From Pseudomonadota bacterium (GTDB lineage: Bacteria; Pseudomonadota; Gammaproteobacteria; Pseudomonadales; Moraxellaceae), in assembly GCA_023393635.1 (NCBI GenBank), contig JAEWKT010000051.1:1-64000 (forward strand): a DNA stretch of 64,000 nt. The letters are read 5' to 3'. The notes under the pieces are model-generated. The model did no database searches, was not told the DNA's origin, and saw nothing but the letters and a program-made list of their open reading frames with translations. Position 1 is the stretch's first letter, and the number at the start of each line of letters is the position of its first letter. The position numbers were made by a program, and so were the translations under genes. Shown here piece by piece: positions 17,433-27,800 of this stretch.

Positions 17433-18611
17433 TTATTCCATCCAGTTAGGCAACTCCATAGCAGGTGCTTTTTTCTGAGCTGGCCGTTCAGTAATCGTGA
17501 CGCTTAAGTTAATATTATCATTACCACGCTTCACCAGCATATTGGCCTGCGTGTTGGGCTTTTGCTGCGCCACCCATTTAATCAATTGAGTTGCATTGAG
17601 CATTTGCTGGTTATTGATTGCCAAAATAATATCACCTTTTTGCAAACCACCTTGCGCAGCTGGCCCATTTGCCAATACACCCATGACTTGCACGCCAGAA
17701 TCAGGCACGCTGGTGTCTGGAAATTCTGACGGGTCAATCCCTTTTACTTCAATGCCTAACCAGCCACGGGTTACTTTTCCATCTTGTAAAATGGATTGCC
17801 ATACTTGCTGTGCCACTTGTGCAGGAATCGCAAAACCAATGCCGAGCGAGCCACCACTACGAGAAAATATAGCAGTATTAATACCCACCAAGTTACCTGA
17901 CACATCAATTAATGCACCGCCTGAATTGCCAGGATTAATTGCGGCATCAGTTTGAATAAAATCTTCGTAGGTATTAATACCAAGGCCTGAGCGACCCGTT
18001 GCTGAAATAATCCCCTGCGTCACGGTTTGGCCAACGCCAAATGGATTACCAATGGCTAACACCACATCGCCAACCAGACTGGGCGAATTTTTAAATGGCA
18101 GGACTGGCAAGTTACTCAGCTCAATTTTAATAACGGCCAAATCAGTATCAGGGTCTGTACCAATTACTTTGGCAGTCGCACGGCGACCATCCTGTAACGC
18201 CACCACAATTTGATCTGCCTGTGCCACCACATGACTATTGGTTAAAATATAGCCATTTGGACTCACAATTACCCCAGAACCCAAGCTGGTTTCATCATCA
18301 TTACTTTCCTGTGGAAATTGACGATCAAAAAACTTCCGTAATACTGGGTCTTCAATGGCAGGATGCTTGATTACTTTTTGGGCAGTAAAAATATTGACTA
18401 CCGCAGGTGCAGCCACCACCACTGCTTGATTATAAGACACCACACCACCTTGCGGTGCTGTAGACAGCAGGGGCTTTTGTTTTTCTACAGGCAGATTGGT
18501 ATTACCATGCACAGCAGGAGGCTGCGGCTCAATACGCTGCTGCCAAAAGAAAAAACCAATCATAACAATAATTAGCAATACCCAAGGTAACCAGATCATG
18601 GCGCGTCGCAC
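17433..18611 (-). CDS. degS: DegS/AlgW-type membrane-anchored serine protease
   Basis: The 392-residue HtrA-family protein has one N-terminal membrane anchor (about residues 7-23). The trypsin-like domain has the triad His127 (TNSHVV), Asp157 (DTDLAV) and Ser230 (NPGNSGG). A single C-terminal PDZ domain (about 280-370, GWLGIEVKG...GDIILAINNQ) follows. One PDZ plus a membrane anchor is the DegS/AlgW layout, which starts the RseA/MucA-sigmaE cascade in response to misfolded outer-membrane proteins; DegP/DegQ have two PDZ domains. It is a single-gene unit, divergent from the Nif3-family gene across 183 bp. Confidence 0.88.
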   Translation of the reverse strand: MRRAMIWLPWVLLIIVMIGFFFWQQRIEPQPPAVHGNTNLPVEKQKPLLSTAPQGGVVSYNQAVVVAAPAVVNIFTAQKVIKHPAIEDPVLRKFFDRQFPQESNDDETSLGSGVIVSPNGYILTNSHVVAQADQIVVALQDGRRATAKVIGTDPDTDLAVIKIELSNLPVLPFKNSPSLVGDVVLAIGNPFGVGQTVTQGIISATGRSGLGINTYEDFIQTDAAINPGNSGGALIDVSGNLVGINTAIFSRSGGSLGIGFAIPAQVAQQVWQSILQDGKVTRGWLGIEVKGIDPSEFPDTSVPDSGVQVMGVLANGPAAQGGLQKGDIILAINNQQMLNATQLIKWVAQQKPNTQANMLVKRGNDNINLSVTITERPAQKKAPAMELPNWME

Positions 18612-18794
18612 GTATATACCCCTTTATCGATCAATTATTCGTTACTACAAAATACGCAAAGCCTAAATTACCAAAACCCAAATTGCCCAAAACGCAAGTT
18701 CAGGCTAAGGTAGCAGTGATAAACTACGGCTAAAGCAACGCCAATTGTAAAGCGTTTAATAGCAAAATAATCAATTGAAGCGAGTATTGTTGTT

Positions 18795-19553
18795 ATGGTT
18801 GAGTTAAATCAATTGCTAAGCTGGTGTGATGATATTTTAAATGTGAAGGTATTTAAGGATTATTGCCCTAACGGCTTGCAGGTAGAAGGCAAGGCTCAAG
18901 TACAAAAAATTATCACCGCAGTGACTGCCTCGCAGCAAGCAATTGATGCGGCCATTGCTGAGCAGGCTGATGTGCTGCTGGTGCATCACGGCTATTTTTG
19001 GAAAGGTGAGCCACAGGTATTAACGGGCATGAAAGGCCAGCGTATTAAAAAGTTGATGCAGCACGATATATCATTAATTGCTTATCACTTGCCCTTAGAT
19101 GCACATGCTACGTTTGGCAATAACGCAGCATTGGCTGACTTACTAGATATTCACATTACTGGCGCGCTTGATCCAAGCGAAACATACCCAATTGGTAATA
19201 TTGGCGAGTTATCATCAGCCATGACGCCCGAGCAACTAATTCAGCATATTGCAGCACGCTTGGGACGATTACCCCTACACCTGGCTGGTGCGTCATCGAC
19301 GATTAAAAAAATAGGCTTTTGTACAGGTGGCGCGCAGGATTATTTATACAAGGCTTTTGAGCAAGGCTGCGATGCGTATATTTCTGGTGAAGTAAGTGAA
19401 CGTACTTATCACGAAGCCCGCGAGCTGGGCGTACATTATTTTGCCTGTGGGCATCATGCTACCGAGCGCGGCGGGGTGCAGCGCCTAGGAACAGCTTTGG
19501 CACAGCAGTTTAATATTGAGGTAAAATTTGTGGATTTTGATAATCCAGTTTAG
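18795..19553 (+). CDS. Nif3-like dinuclear metal centre protein (YbgI family)
   Basis: The 252-residue protein has the YbgI/Nif3 pattern: FKDYCPNGLQVEGK at the start, the metal-binding VLLVHHGYFWKG (about residues 57-68), LIAYHLPLDAH, GFCTGGAQDYL and GHHATERGGVQ near the C-terminus with a His and a Glu ligand. Family members form hexameric toroids with a two-metal site. In other bacteria a relative has been described as GTP cyclohydrolase I type 2, but the role is not settled. Confidence 0.88.
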   Translation: MVELNQLLSWCDDILNVKVFKDYCPNGLQVEGKAQVQKIITAVTASQQAIDAAIAEQADVLLVHHGYFWKGEPQVLTGMKGQRIKKLMQHDISLIAYHLPLDAHATFGNNAALADLLDIHITGALDPSETYPIGNIGELSSAMTPEQLIQHIAARLGRLPLHLAGASSTIKKIGFCTGGAQDYLYKAFEQGCDAYISGEVSERTYHEARELGVHYFACGHHATERGGVQRLGTALAQQFNIEVKFVDFDNPV

Positions 19554-19697
19554 TAAAAGCAGATTATTTACTTTAATACTAAACTCCTAAACTTTAACAC
19601 TTTAATGCACGGCAATTGCATGCCATAATTACGGCACCATTTTAAGTCAAACTTACTGTTTTCAAAACAGTTTCCCAGCAACAGCAAGGAAAATACC

Positions 19698-20333
19698 ATG
19701 ACACAGATTACACTGCCTGATTTACCATATGCTCACGATGCGCTTGAGCCACATATTAGTAAAGAAACTTTAGAATATCATCATGACAAACACCATAATG
19801 CCTATGTGACCAACTTAAATAACCTGATTAAGGGCACAGATCTAGAAGGCAAAGAACTGGATGAAATTATCAAAGCAACAGCTGGTGATGCTACTGATCC
19901 AAGTAAGGCTGGCATTTTTAATAATGCCGCGCAGGTATGGAACCATACTTTTTACTGGAACTGCATGACCAAAAATGGCGGTGGCAAACCAACTGGCGCA
20001 GTAGCGGAAAAAATTGACGCAGCTTTTGGCAGCTATGAAAAATTTGCAGAAGAATTTACCAAAGCTGCAACCACTCAATTTGGTTCAGGCTGGGCCTGGT
20101 TAGTTGCCGATGAAGTGAATGGTAACTTGTCTATCATGAAAACACCAAACGGTGACAACCCAATGGCGCATGGCAAAACTGCTATTTTGACCATTGACGT
20201 GTGGGAACATGCTTACTATATCGACTACCGTAATGCACGCCCAAAATATATCGAAACTTTCATTAATCAACTGATTAACTGGGATTATGTCAATGCCAAA
20301 CTGGCAGGTCAGCCTGCTGGTGTTGAAAAATAA
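19698..20333 (+). CDS. sodB: Superoxide dismutase, Fe type
   Basis: The 211-residue enzyme aligns along its full length with E. coli SodB. Metal ligands are His28 (EYHHDKHH), the His in AQVWNHTFYWN, and Asp and His in LTIDVWEHAYY. The AAQVWNHTFYWN and FGSGWAW segments point to the iron type rather than manganese. It has no signal peptide and acts in the cytoplasm. ATG 19698 follows AAGGAA-type purines (19685-19691). An intrinsic terminator follows. Confidence 0.95.
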   Translation: MTQITLPDLPYAHDALEPHISKETLEYHHDKHHNAYVTNLNNLIKGTDLEGKELDEIIKATAGDATDPSKAGIFNNAAQVWNHTFYWNCMTKNGGGKPTGAVAEKIDAAFGSYEKFAEEFTKAATTQFGSGWAWLVADEVNGNLSIMKTPNGDNPMAHGKTAILTIDVWEHAYYIDYRNARPKYIETFINQLINWDYVNAKLAGQPAGVEK

Positions 20334-20363
20334 TTCGCTGCAATCTTTAATTGTAGCTGATTT

Positions 20364-20390
20364 AAAAACAGGTCTTTGGGCCTGTTTTTT
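20364..20390 (+). terminator. sodB terminator
   Basis: AAAAACAGG (20364-20372) pairs perfectly with CCTGTTTTT (20381-20389), followed by T. Confidence 0.85.
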
Positions 20391-20520
20391 ATTGCCGCTT
20401 TTTTATTATTGATACAAATGGATGACTTGCCAAATCCAGCTTGCGTATTTTTACCTAACGGCTGTATATAAGACGCCTTTATCGCTTTTATAATTTGCTT
20501 CATAATTTTTATCTTTACTC

Positions 20521-21561
20521 ATGCTTATGCTTAGCAATAATTACTTTATAAAGTCACACCTATTGCCCACCAGCTTATTGACCCTTGTTTTACTTGCCTC
20601 GGGCTGTGCCCACACGCCCCCTACCCAGCAAATTGCCAATACCGCAACGACTACGCGCTTGGCCGATGCTCAAGAATATCAATTAAGTAAAGCAGCACTT
20701 CAATTAAAGCAATCCCTACCAAAAAATCAACCGATTGTGGCCTTAGTCTTGGGCAGTGGCGGTGCCAGAGGTTACGCACATATTGGTGTGATTCGCATGT
20801 TAGAAGCTTACGGTATTAAGCCGCAGCTTATTGTGGGCACGAGTGCAGGCAGTATTGTGGGGGCGTTATATGCTAGCGGTAAAACCGCCGATGACATGGA
20901 AAAAATTGCCCACGAGCTGAAAGGCTCAGATGTGCGTGATATTACGTTAAGCAGGCAAGGCTTCTTTGAGGGCAAAAAAGTTGAGGGCTTTGTAAATAGC
21001 CATGTAGACTATAAACCCATAGAGCAGTTAAATATTCCCTTATTTATTGTGGCCACTGAACTGCAACATGGCACCAGAACCGTCTTTAATCATGGCAATA
21101 CAGGTCAGGCTGTTGCAGCTTCAGTGTCTATTCCCAGCATGTTTATTCCTACCCGCATTGGCAAGCAACAATATGTTGATGGCGGTCTGGTAAGCCCCGT
21201 GCCTGTAGAAGTGGCCAAAAATTTAGGTGCTGATGTGGTGATTGCTGTCAATATATTGGCACAACCTGAGAATACTCCAACCGCCAATATCTGGGGTTTA
21301 TTTAACCAAAACATTAACGTGATGCAAAACCGCCTGGCATCGTATGAGCTACAAAAAGCAGATGTGGTGATTCAGCCTGTGTTAAAAGAAAAACAGCATA
21401 TTTTTTCACTGCATTCGCGCAACCAAACCATGATTTCAGGCGAAGAAGCCACCTTGTCGCAAATGGATAATATTAAGTTTGTGATTAGTCTTGCCCAGCA
21501 GCAGGCTGACCACAACAATACAATGGATGAGCGAAGCCAAAATTTACCTTTAAAACCCTAA
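20521..21561 (+). CDS. Patatin-like phospholipase lipoprotein (RssA-like)
   Basis: The 346-residue protein has a lipoprotein signal ending LASGC (Cys29), then a patatin domain: glycine-rich oxyanion loop LGSGGARGYAHIG (about residues 77-89), nucleophile elbow GTSAG with Ser108, and the DGG dyad with Asp220. Such enzymes are serine acyl hydrolases. Close relatives in Pseudomonas and Acinetobacter are annotated as RssA or NTE-family proteins, but the substrate is unknown. It is expected to be anchored in the outer or inner membrane by lipid. No clear ribosome site precedes the ATG; ATG 20527 is an alternative. Confidence 0.82.
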   Translation: MLMLSNNYFIKSHLLPTSLLTLVLLASGCAHTPPTQQIANTATTTRLADAQEYQLSKAALQLKQSLPKNQPIVALVLGSGGARGYAHIGVIRMLEAYGIKPQLIVGTSAGSIVGALYASGKTADDMEKIAHELKGSDVRDITLSRQGFFEGKKVEGFVNSHVDYKPIEQLNIPLFIVATELQHGTRTVFNHGNTGQAVAASVSIPSMFIPTRIGKQQYVDGGLVSPVPVEVAKNLGADVVIAVNILAQPENTPTANIWGLFNQNINVMQNRLASYELQKADVVIQPVLKEKQHIFSLHSRNQTMISGEEATLSQMDNIKFVISLAQQQADHNNTMDERSQNLPLKP

Positions 21562-21693
21562 TGAATAGACTTCTTGTGTATCCTCTTATTCCTCTTAACA
21601 AGGGGGAAATACAGAGTAGTTGTTTATACTTGCATAAGAAGTCTAATATTTTAGGCATAGCAATATTATTTTGATTTTTAAGATTAAAACCTT

Positions 21694-22173
21694 ATGAGCA
21701 GAGCACCATATATTACCCAGCAAGGTTATAAAACCTTGTGCGATGAACTCAGTTATTTATTGCGTGAACGTCGCCCTGAATTAACGCGTGCTGTGAGCGA
21801 AGCGGCTGCTTTAGGGGACCGCTCTGAAAATGCAGAGTACATTTATGGCAAGAAACTTCTGCGTGAAACTGATCGCAGGATTAGATTTTTACAAAAAAGA
21901 TTGCCCGATTTACAAGTAATTGAGCGTTTGCCTGATCATCCAGAGCGGATTTTCTTTGGTGCTTATGTAGATTTAGAAGACGAACAAGGAAAGATTTTAA
22001 AAATTAGAATCGTTGGCTCTGATGAATTTTTGCCCGAAAAACACTGGATTAGCATTGAATCACCGCTTGCTCGCGCATTATTAGGAAAACAAATAGATGA
22101 TGAAATAATCGTCAACTTACCCAACAATAACACAACAACCTATGTCGTAACGCACATAAACTACAAAATTTGA
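21694..22173 (+). CDS. greB: Transcription elongation factor GreB
   Basis: The 159-residue protein has the Gre layout: an N-terminal coiled coil carrying the acidic tip (ALGDRSENAEYIYGKKLLRE, the DRSENAEY motif about residues 47-54) and a C-terminal FKBP-like domain (SPLARALLGKQIDDEIIVNLP). GreB rescues backtracked RNA polymerase by stimulating transcript cleavage. YGKKLLREIDRRIRFL-type wording (here YGKKLLRETDRRIRFL) separates GreB from GreA. The 200 bp that follow contain no gene. Confidence 0.92.
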   Translation: MSRAPYITQQGYKTLCDELSYLLRERRPELTRAVSEAAALGDRSENAEYIYGKKLLRETDRRIRFLQKRLPDLQVIERLPDHPERIFFGAYVDLEDEQGKILKIRIVGSDEFLPEKHWISIESPLARALLGKQIDDEIIVNLPNNNTTTYVVTHINYKI

Positions 22174-22373
22174 CAAACTGTTTGCAAAAGACTAGTATTA
22201 TCAGCTCAGAAATTAACCAACCCGCTAATAAGTTGTAACAACCTATATTTTCTCAATGTTTTTCATAAGGATTGTTTAAAACCTGTCGTCTGTAATGACG
22301 TCATGAGATGCCGCACCTCATATATCACCATTGTAGCGATTTGCTATTGTGGTAGCGTAAGATGGAGACACCC

Positions 22374-23480
22374 ATGCGCCAGAACTCCGACGGTTCGAAC
22401 ACCACTTCTTCGAGCCGACTCACTTCAACATTACGTTTAGCTGCACTTTCTACTTTATTTCTACCACTACACAGTTTCAGTAATAGTCCCGTTAGCCAGT
22501 ATGACAACATGCTGAATAAAAAAACCCTAACGGTGGTCAGTGTGGCTGGCAATAGCACTTATTTTAATGAAGATAAATTTTTGCATGGCTTCGGCTATGA
22601 TCTGGCACGTGCTTATGCTCTAAACTTAAAAGTGGATTTTAAGTTTAAAACAGTTAACAACAGCAATGCTGCTCTGGACATGGTTAAAAAAGGTCAAGCT
22701 GACTTTGCCTTAACTACTGCACCGCCAAAAACAATTGAATCAAAGTCTTTAGTTGCATTGAATGTCAGCTGCGGTGCTGAAAATACGCTGAAACAACATG
22801 GCTTGGATACTAATTTAAGCTGGGCGTTTAAAGATGCTGCCGACCCACTTGCTGCTGCGGCCAATGGCTTCATTTGTAGCGCAAAGCAAAAGGGTGAATT
22901 ATCTAAACTTGCTGCGTTTTATGACCGTAATGTCATGAATAATTATGCCAAAAAAGCATTTTATAAAGACATTACTACTCGCTTGCCTGTGTATAAAGCA
23001 AGCTTTCAGCAAAATGCAAAAAAACATCAGCTTGACTGGCATTTGTTAGCGGCTATTGGTTATCAGGAATCGTATTTAAATCCTGCTTCAGTGTCACCAA
23101 CTGGGGTGACAGGCCTAATGATGCTGACCCAAAATACTGCTAAAGCCATGGGCGTGTCTGACCGACGCGATCCTAAGCAAAGCATTGAAGGGGGCGCACA
23201 ATATTTTCGTTTGATGCTGACTGAATACAAAACCGTTCCGAGTTCTGATCGTATCTGGTTTGCTTTGGCAGCCTATAACATGGGGCCTGGTGCTTTAAAT
23301 GGTGTGCGTAATAAAGTGAAACGTAATGGCCAAAATCCAAATAGCTGGGCTGATGTCTATGCTTATTTATCGAGTAACAGTAAAGCCAATCCGCGCTACA
23401 AACAGGCGACTACTTATGTCACGCGTATTCGGGCTTATTTAGAAAGTATCAAGCAAGATCAGGCACTTGCTCGTATCTAA
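22374..23480 (+). CDS. mltF: MltF-like membrane-bound lytic transglycosylase with short solute-binding part
   Basis: The 368-residue protein has an N-terminal hydrophobic signal (about residues 20-37, no lipobox). A substrate-binding-protein-like segment (about 50-190, with HGFGYDLARAYALNL and KKGQADFALTTAPP) follows, then a C-terminal SLT lysozyme-like domain (about 210-330) with the catalytic Glu in AAIGYQESYLNP and the signatures SPTGVTGLMML and WFALAAYNMGPGAL. E. coli MltF is about 518 residues; here the first domain is roughly half size. ATG 22374 has GGAG upstream at a good distance; ATG 22362 is the alternative. Confidence 0.82.
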   Translation: MRQNSDGSNTTSSSRLTSTLRLAALSTLFLPLHSFSNSPVSQYDNMLNKKTLTVVSVAGNSTYFNEDKFLHGFGYDLARAYALNLKVDFKFKTVNNSNAALDMVKKGQADFALTTAPPKTIESKSLVALNVSCGAENTLKQHGLDTNLSWAFKDAADPLAAAANGFICSAKQKGELSKLAAFYDRNVMNNYAKKAFYKDITTRLPVYKASFQQNAKKHQLDWHLLAAIGYQESYLNPASVSPTGVTGLMMLTQNTAKAMGVSDRRDPKQSIEGGAQYFRLMLTEYKTVPSSDRIWFALAAYNMGPGALNGVRNKVKRNGQNPNSWADVYAYLSSNSKANPRYKQATTYVTRIRAYLESIKQDQALARI

Positions 23481-23552
23481 AACCCTATCTGGACAAAGCT
23501 TACATTAACTGGCTAATAATTATGTAATGGCTGGTTTTTGTATTCAATCAAA

Positions 23553-23580
23553 AAGGTCAGTAATGCTTGTTACTGACCTT
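23553..23580. terminator. Terminator between mltF-like gene and serC
   Basis: AAGGTCAGTAA (23553-23563) pairs perfectly with TTACTGACCTT (23570-23580). It lies between convergent genes. Confidence 0.7.
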
Positions 23581-23586
23581 AAAGCA

Positions 23587-24663
23587 TTAGCTGTGTTTTT
23601 TGGCAAATTGTTGCATAAAATCAACCAGTGCCTGCACGCCCTCTAAAGGCACTGCATTATAAATACTCGCTCGCATACCACCCACAGAACGATGTCCTGC
23701 AAGATTTAATAATCCAGCCGCCTCTGATTCTTGCAAGAAAGTTTTTTCTAAGCTGCTATCTTTTAGGGTAAATGGCACGTTCATGATCGAGCGACTATCT
23801 AAAGCAATTGGGTTGGCATAAAATTCGCTTTGATCAATATAGCCATACAATAAATTGGCTTTTTGTCTGTTCAATTCTTGCATGGCCGCCACACCGCCCT
23901 GCTCTAACAGCCACTCAAATACTAAACCTGATAAATACCACGCAAATGTTGGTGGCGTATTAATCATGGAGTCATTTTTGGCTTGGGCAGAATACTTTAA
24001 TAATGATGGAATTTCTGCTTTGGATTGCGCCAGTAAATCATCGCGTACAATCACCAGCGTTAAACCTGCTGGCCCAATATTTTTTTGTGCCCCTGCATAG
24101 ATTAAGCCAAAACGTGACACATCTAAGGGCTCAGATAAAATGCAAGATGAAAAATCGGCTACCAATGGCGCATTGGTTTGAGGAATAAAATTGTACTGCA
24201 AGCCGCCAATCGTTTCATTAGGCGTGTAATGCACATATGCAGTGTCTTCACGCAACTGCCATTCGCTTTGCGCTGGCACACTGGTGTAGTTGTTATCTTT
24301 ACTAGAGGCAACCACATGGATATCGCCATAACGTTGTGCTTCTTCTATGGCTTTTTGCGACCAAATCCCAGTATCTACATAGTCAGCTTTATTATTTAGC
24401 CCTAGTAAATTCAGTGGAATCGCAGAAAACTGTAAGCTTGCGCCACCTTGCAAAAACAATACTTTATAGTTGTCGGGTATAGACAACAACTGGCGTAAAT
24501 CTGCCTCAGCTTTGGAGGCCACGCCCACGTAATCTGCACTACGATGGCTCATTTCCATAATCGATAAACCACGGTCATGCCAGTTTGGCAATTCACGTTG
24601 GGCACGCTCTAAAACTGCTGTCGGTAAAGCCGCTGGGCCAGCGCAAAAATTATAAGCGCGCAT
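23587..24663 (-). CDS. serC: Phosphoserine aminotransferase
   Basis: The 358-residue PLP enzyme converts 3-phosphohydroxypyruvate to phosphoserine in serine synthesis, and acts similarly in pyridoxal phosphate synthesis. It begins RAYNFCAGPAALP and has SHRSADYVGVASKAEADL, LFLQGGASLQFSAIPLNL, the PLP lysine in IYAGAQKNIGPAGL and the C-terminal HRSVGGMRASIYNA. Length matches E. coli SerC (362). It is downstream of gyrA (177-bp gap), as in several gammaproteobacteria where gyrA and serC are neighbours. Confidence 0.96.
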   Translation of the reverse strand: MRAYNFCAGPAALPTAVLERAQRELPNWHDRGLSIMEMSHRSADYVGVASKAEADLRQLLSIPDNYKVLFLQGGASLQFSAIPLNLLGLNNKADYVDTGIWSQKAIEEAQRYGDIHVVASSKDNNYTSVPAQSEWQLREDTAYVHYTPNETIGGLQYNFIPQTNAPLVADFSSCILSEPLDVSRFGLIYAGAQKNIGPAGLTLVIVRDDLLAQSKAEIPSLLKYSAQAKNDSMINTPPTFAWYLSGLVFEWLLEQGGVAAMQELNRQKANLLYGYIDQSEFYANPIALDSRSIMNVPFTLKDSSLEKTFLQESEAAGLLNLAGHRSVGGMRASIYNAVPLEGVQALVDFMQQFAKKHS

Positions 24664-24840
24664 GGATATTCCTTATAAAAACAAGCCAAAGATGCACTAT
24701 TTAAGCATAAATCTGCTTGTGTAAGTAGCTCTGTTTTCTCAAATTAATGCAGCCACGGTAAATCTGATAAAAAAAGGACGCAAATTTATCGCGTCCTTTT
24801 TCTAAGGTCTTAGTTATTTAATAACCAGGGTGTGTTGGCA

Positions 24841-27800
24841 TTACTCGGTCTCAGTTTCTGGCACTGTATCGCCATCTCCTGTTGCTGCTAACTGCTCAGC
24901 GTCTGCATTATCGCTGTCCAGGTTTTCCAACGCCGCATCAGCATCCATATCCGCCACTTCCAGGCCATCAGCCAGCTCTTCTTCTTCTACGGCAATATCA
25001 TCCAAAGACACCACGCCTACCAATACTTCGTCTTCACCAACACGAATCAGACGCACGCCTTGCGCATTCCGACCTGTGGTTGCAATTTCTGAAGCACGGG
25101 TACGTACTAATGTGCCGCCATTGGTAATAAGCAACAATTCATGATCTTCATCAATCGACACCGCACCGACCAATTCGCCATTACGCTCGCTGGTTTTAAT
25201 GGCAATCACACCTTTCCCACCACGGCGTTTGGTTGGATAATCACCGACTGGTGTACGCTTGCCATAACCGTTGGCGCATGCAGTAAGCACCTCACCATTT
25301 TCAGGAACCACGACTAAAGACACTACGCGAGTAGCACTGCTAATGCTGCTGTCGTCATTGTCGTCCTGATCATCACTTTCTGACAAATCTTCCTGATCAA
25401 TATCCTGAACTGTACCAATGCGTATACCACGTACCCCTTTGGCAGTACGTCCCATACAGCGTACGTCAGTTTCCGCAAAACGAATGGCTTTACCTTCATT
25501 AGAGAACAGCATGATTTGCTGCTCGCCATCGGTAATTGCCACGCCAATTAAAGTGTCATCTTCATTCAATTCAATGGCACGCAAACCATTAGAGCGCACA
25601 TTGCTAAACTGCTCTAACTCCACACGTTTTACAGTACCGCACTGGGTTGCCATAAACACATAATGGTTTTGAACTACATTTTGTACTTGCTCAGCAAATT
25701 GAACCAGTACCTCCGAACCTAAACCTGATTCTTCAGCGGCGGCTTGCTCAGTTAAAATGGCATCCAGTGCTTTAAGCGGTGCTTTTAGCACCTCAGGTAA
25801 TTCATCAACACTGTCTTCGCTTAAAGTGGCTAATATTTCTTCAAGCTCGGCAAATGGTTTATTAATCAGTTCGATCTGTTGCAATGCAGCAGTTTGGGAT
25901 TCAACAAACGCTTTAAAATTAACAAAACGTTCTTTAAATTTCTTCGGTGCATCCATCACTGGCAAAATGGCAGTAATGGTTTCCGTAGCCTCAAGTGGTA
26001 ACAAGTTAACCATAGGGCGACCACGCGAACCACGGGAAGCTTGCGGCACATCATAAACTTTTAGACTATATACTTTGCCCGAATCGGTAAAACACAGCAC
26101 GGTGGCATGGTTAGAGGTCACAATCAAATGCTGAATGTAATCATCTTCTTTCATGTTGGTAGCCGATTTACCACGACCCCCACGACGCTGTGCCGCATAA
26201 TCCGATAATAGCTGGGTTTTGGCATAGCCAGTTTTAGATACAGTTAATACCACTTGCTCTTCTGGAATTAAATCTTCACGGGTAAAATCAATTCGTGATT
26301 CAACAATAGCGGTACGACGCGCATCACCATACTGTTCCAAAATGGCACGTAATTCAGTACGAATCACATCCATTAATAATTCAAAGCTATCTAAAATGGC
26401 TTGCAACTTGGCAATTTGCTCTAGAATTTCACTATATTCTCCCAGTAGCTTATCTTGTTCAAGACCCGTCAAACGATGCAAGCGTAACTCTAAAATGGCA
26501 CCCACTTGCGCAGGTGACAAGCGATATTGATCCCCTGTCAGCCCAAACGGATTGCTTAAATCTTCGCCTTCAATTTCATCAGGGCGAACCGAACGATGGC
26601 CAGATTTTTCCAGTAAAGCCAATACACCGCCTGCCTGCCATTGCTTGGCCAACAAGCGTTCACGCGCCTCACTTGGACTAGAGGAAGTTTTAATCGTGGC
26701 AATAATATCGTCAATATTGGCCAGTGCAACCGCTAAACCTTCCAAGGTATGACCACGCTCACGTGCTTTACGCAGCTCAAACATGGTACGGCGTGTCACC
26801 ACTTCCTGACGATGGCGAATAAACGCGGCAATCAGGTCTTTTAGGTTCATCAGCTTGGGCTGGCCATTGTCCAGACAAACCATATTGATGCTAAAAGAAG
26901 ACTGTAGTGGTGTCTGCAAAAATAAGTTATTGACGATAACTTCAGCGTTTTCACCACGTTTTAAGTCAATGGCAATCCGCATGCCGTCTTTGTCAGACTC
27001 ATCACGCAGCTCACTAATACCTTCCAGTTTTTTCTCTTTGACCAGTTCAGCAATGCGCTCAATGACCTTGGCTTTATTGGCCTGATAAGGAATCTCAGTG
27101 AAGACAATAGTAGTACGGCCTGTCTTTTCTTCTTCTTCAAAATGATATTTGCCGCGAATATGCAAACGGCCTTTACCAGTACGATACGCATCAACAATCC
27201 CAGAGCGACCATAAATAATACCGCCTGTAGGGAAATCTGGGCCGCTGATGTGTTGCATTAAGCCTTCAATACTAATATGGCTGTCATCGACATAAGCCAG
27301 ACAAGCATTGAGTACTTCAGTTAAGTTATGCGGTGCCATATTGGTTGCCATACCCACTGCAATACCCGCGGCACCATTAATCAGCAGGTTTGGAATGCGT
27401 GTTGGCATCACCCTGGGAATACGCTCAGAACCGTCGTAGTTGTCTTCCCAGTCAACGGTGTCTTTGTCTAAATCAGCCAGTAGTTCATGGGTGAGCTTGG
27501 TCATGCGCACTTCTGTATAACGCATGGCTGCTGCACTATCACCATCTACCGAACCAAAGTTACCCTGACCATCTACCAGTAAATAACGCAAGCTAAAATC
27601 CTGCGCCATCCGAACAATGGTTTCATAAACCGCAAAGTCGCCATGAGGGTGATATTTACCAATCACATCACCAACCACACGGGCAGATTTTTTATAGGCT
27701 TTGTTATAATCATTACCCAGCACATGCATGGCAAACAACACACGGCGGTGCACAGGTTTTAAGCCATCACGTACATCAGGTAATGCACGCGATACAATAA

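Noticed and set aside
24830..27085. Plus-strand open frames rich in Ser/Ala inside gyrA
   Set aside because: They are shadows of gyrA codon usage; composition is low-complexity and no motif is recognised.
27619..27626. Second quinolone-resistance change at GyrA position 84/85 (Glu where E. coli has Asp87)
   Set aside because: Glu is the normal residue in Acinetobacter GyrA, so it is not evidence of selection.
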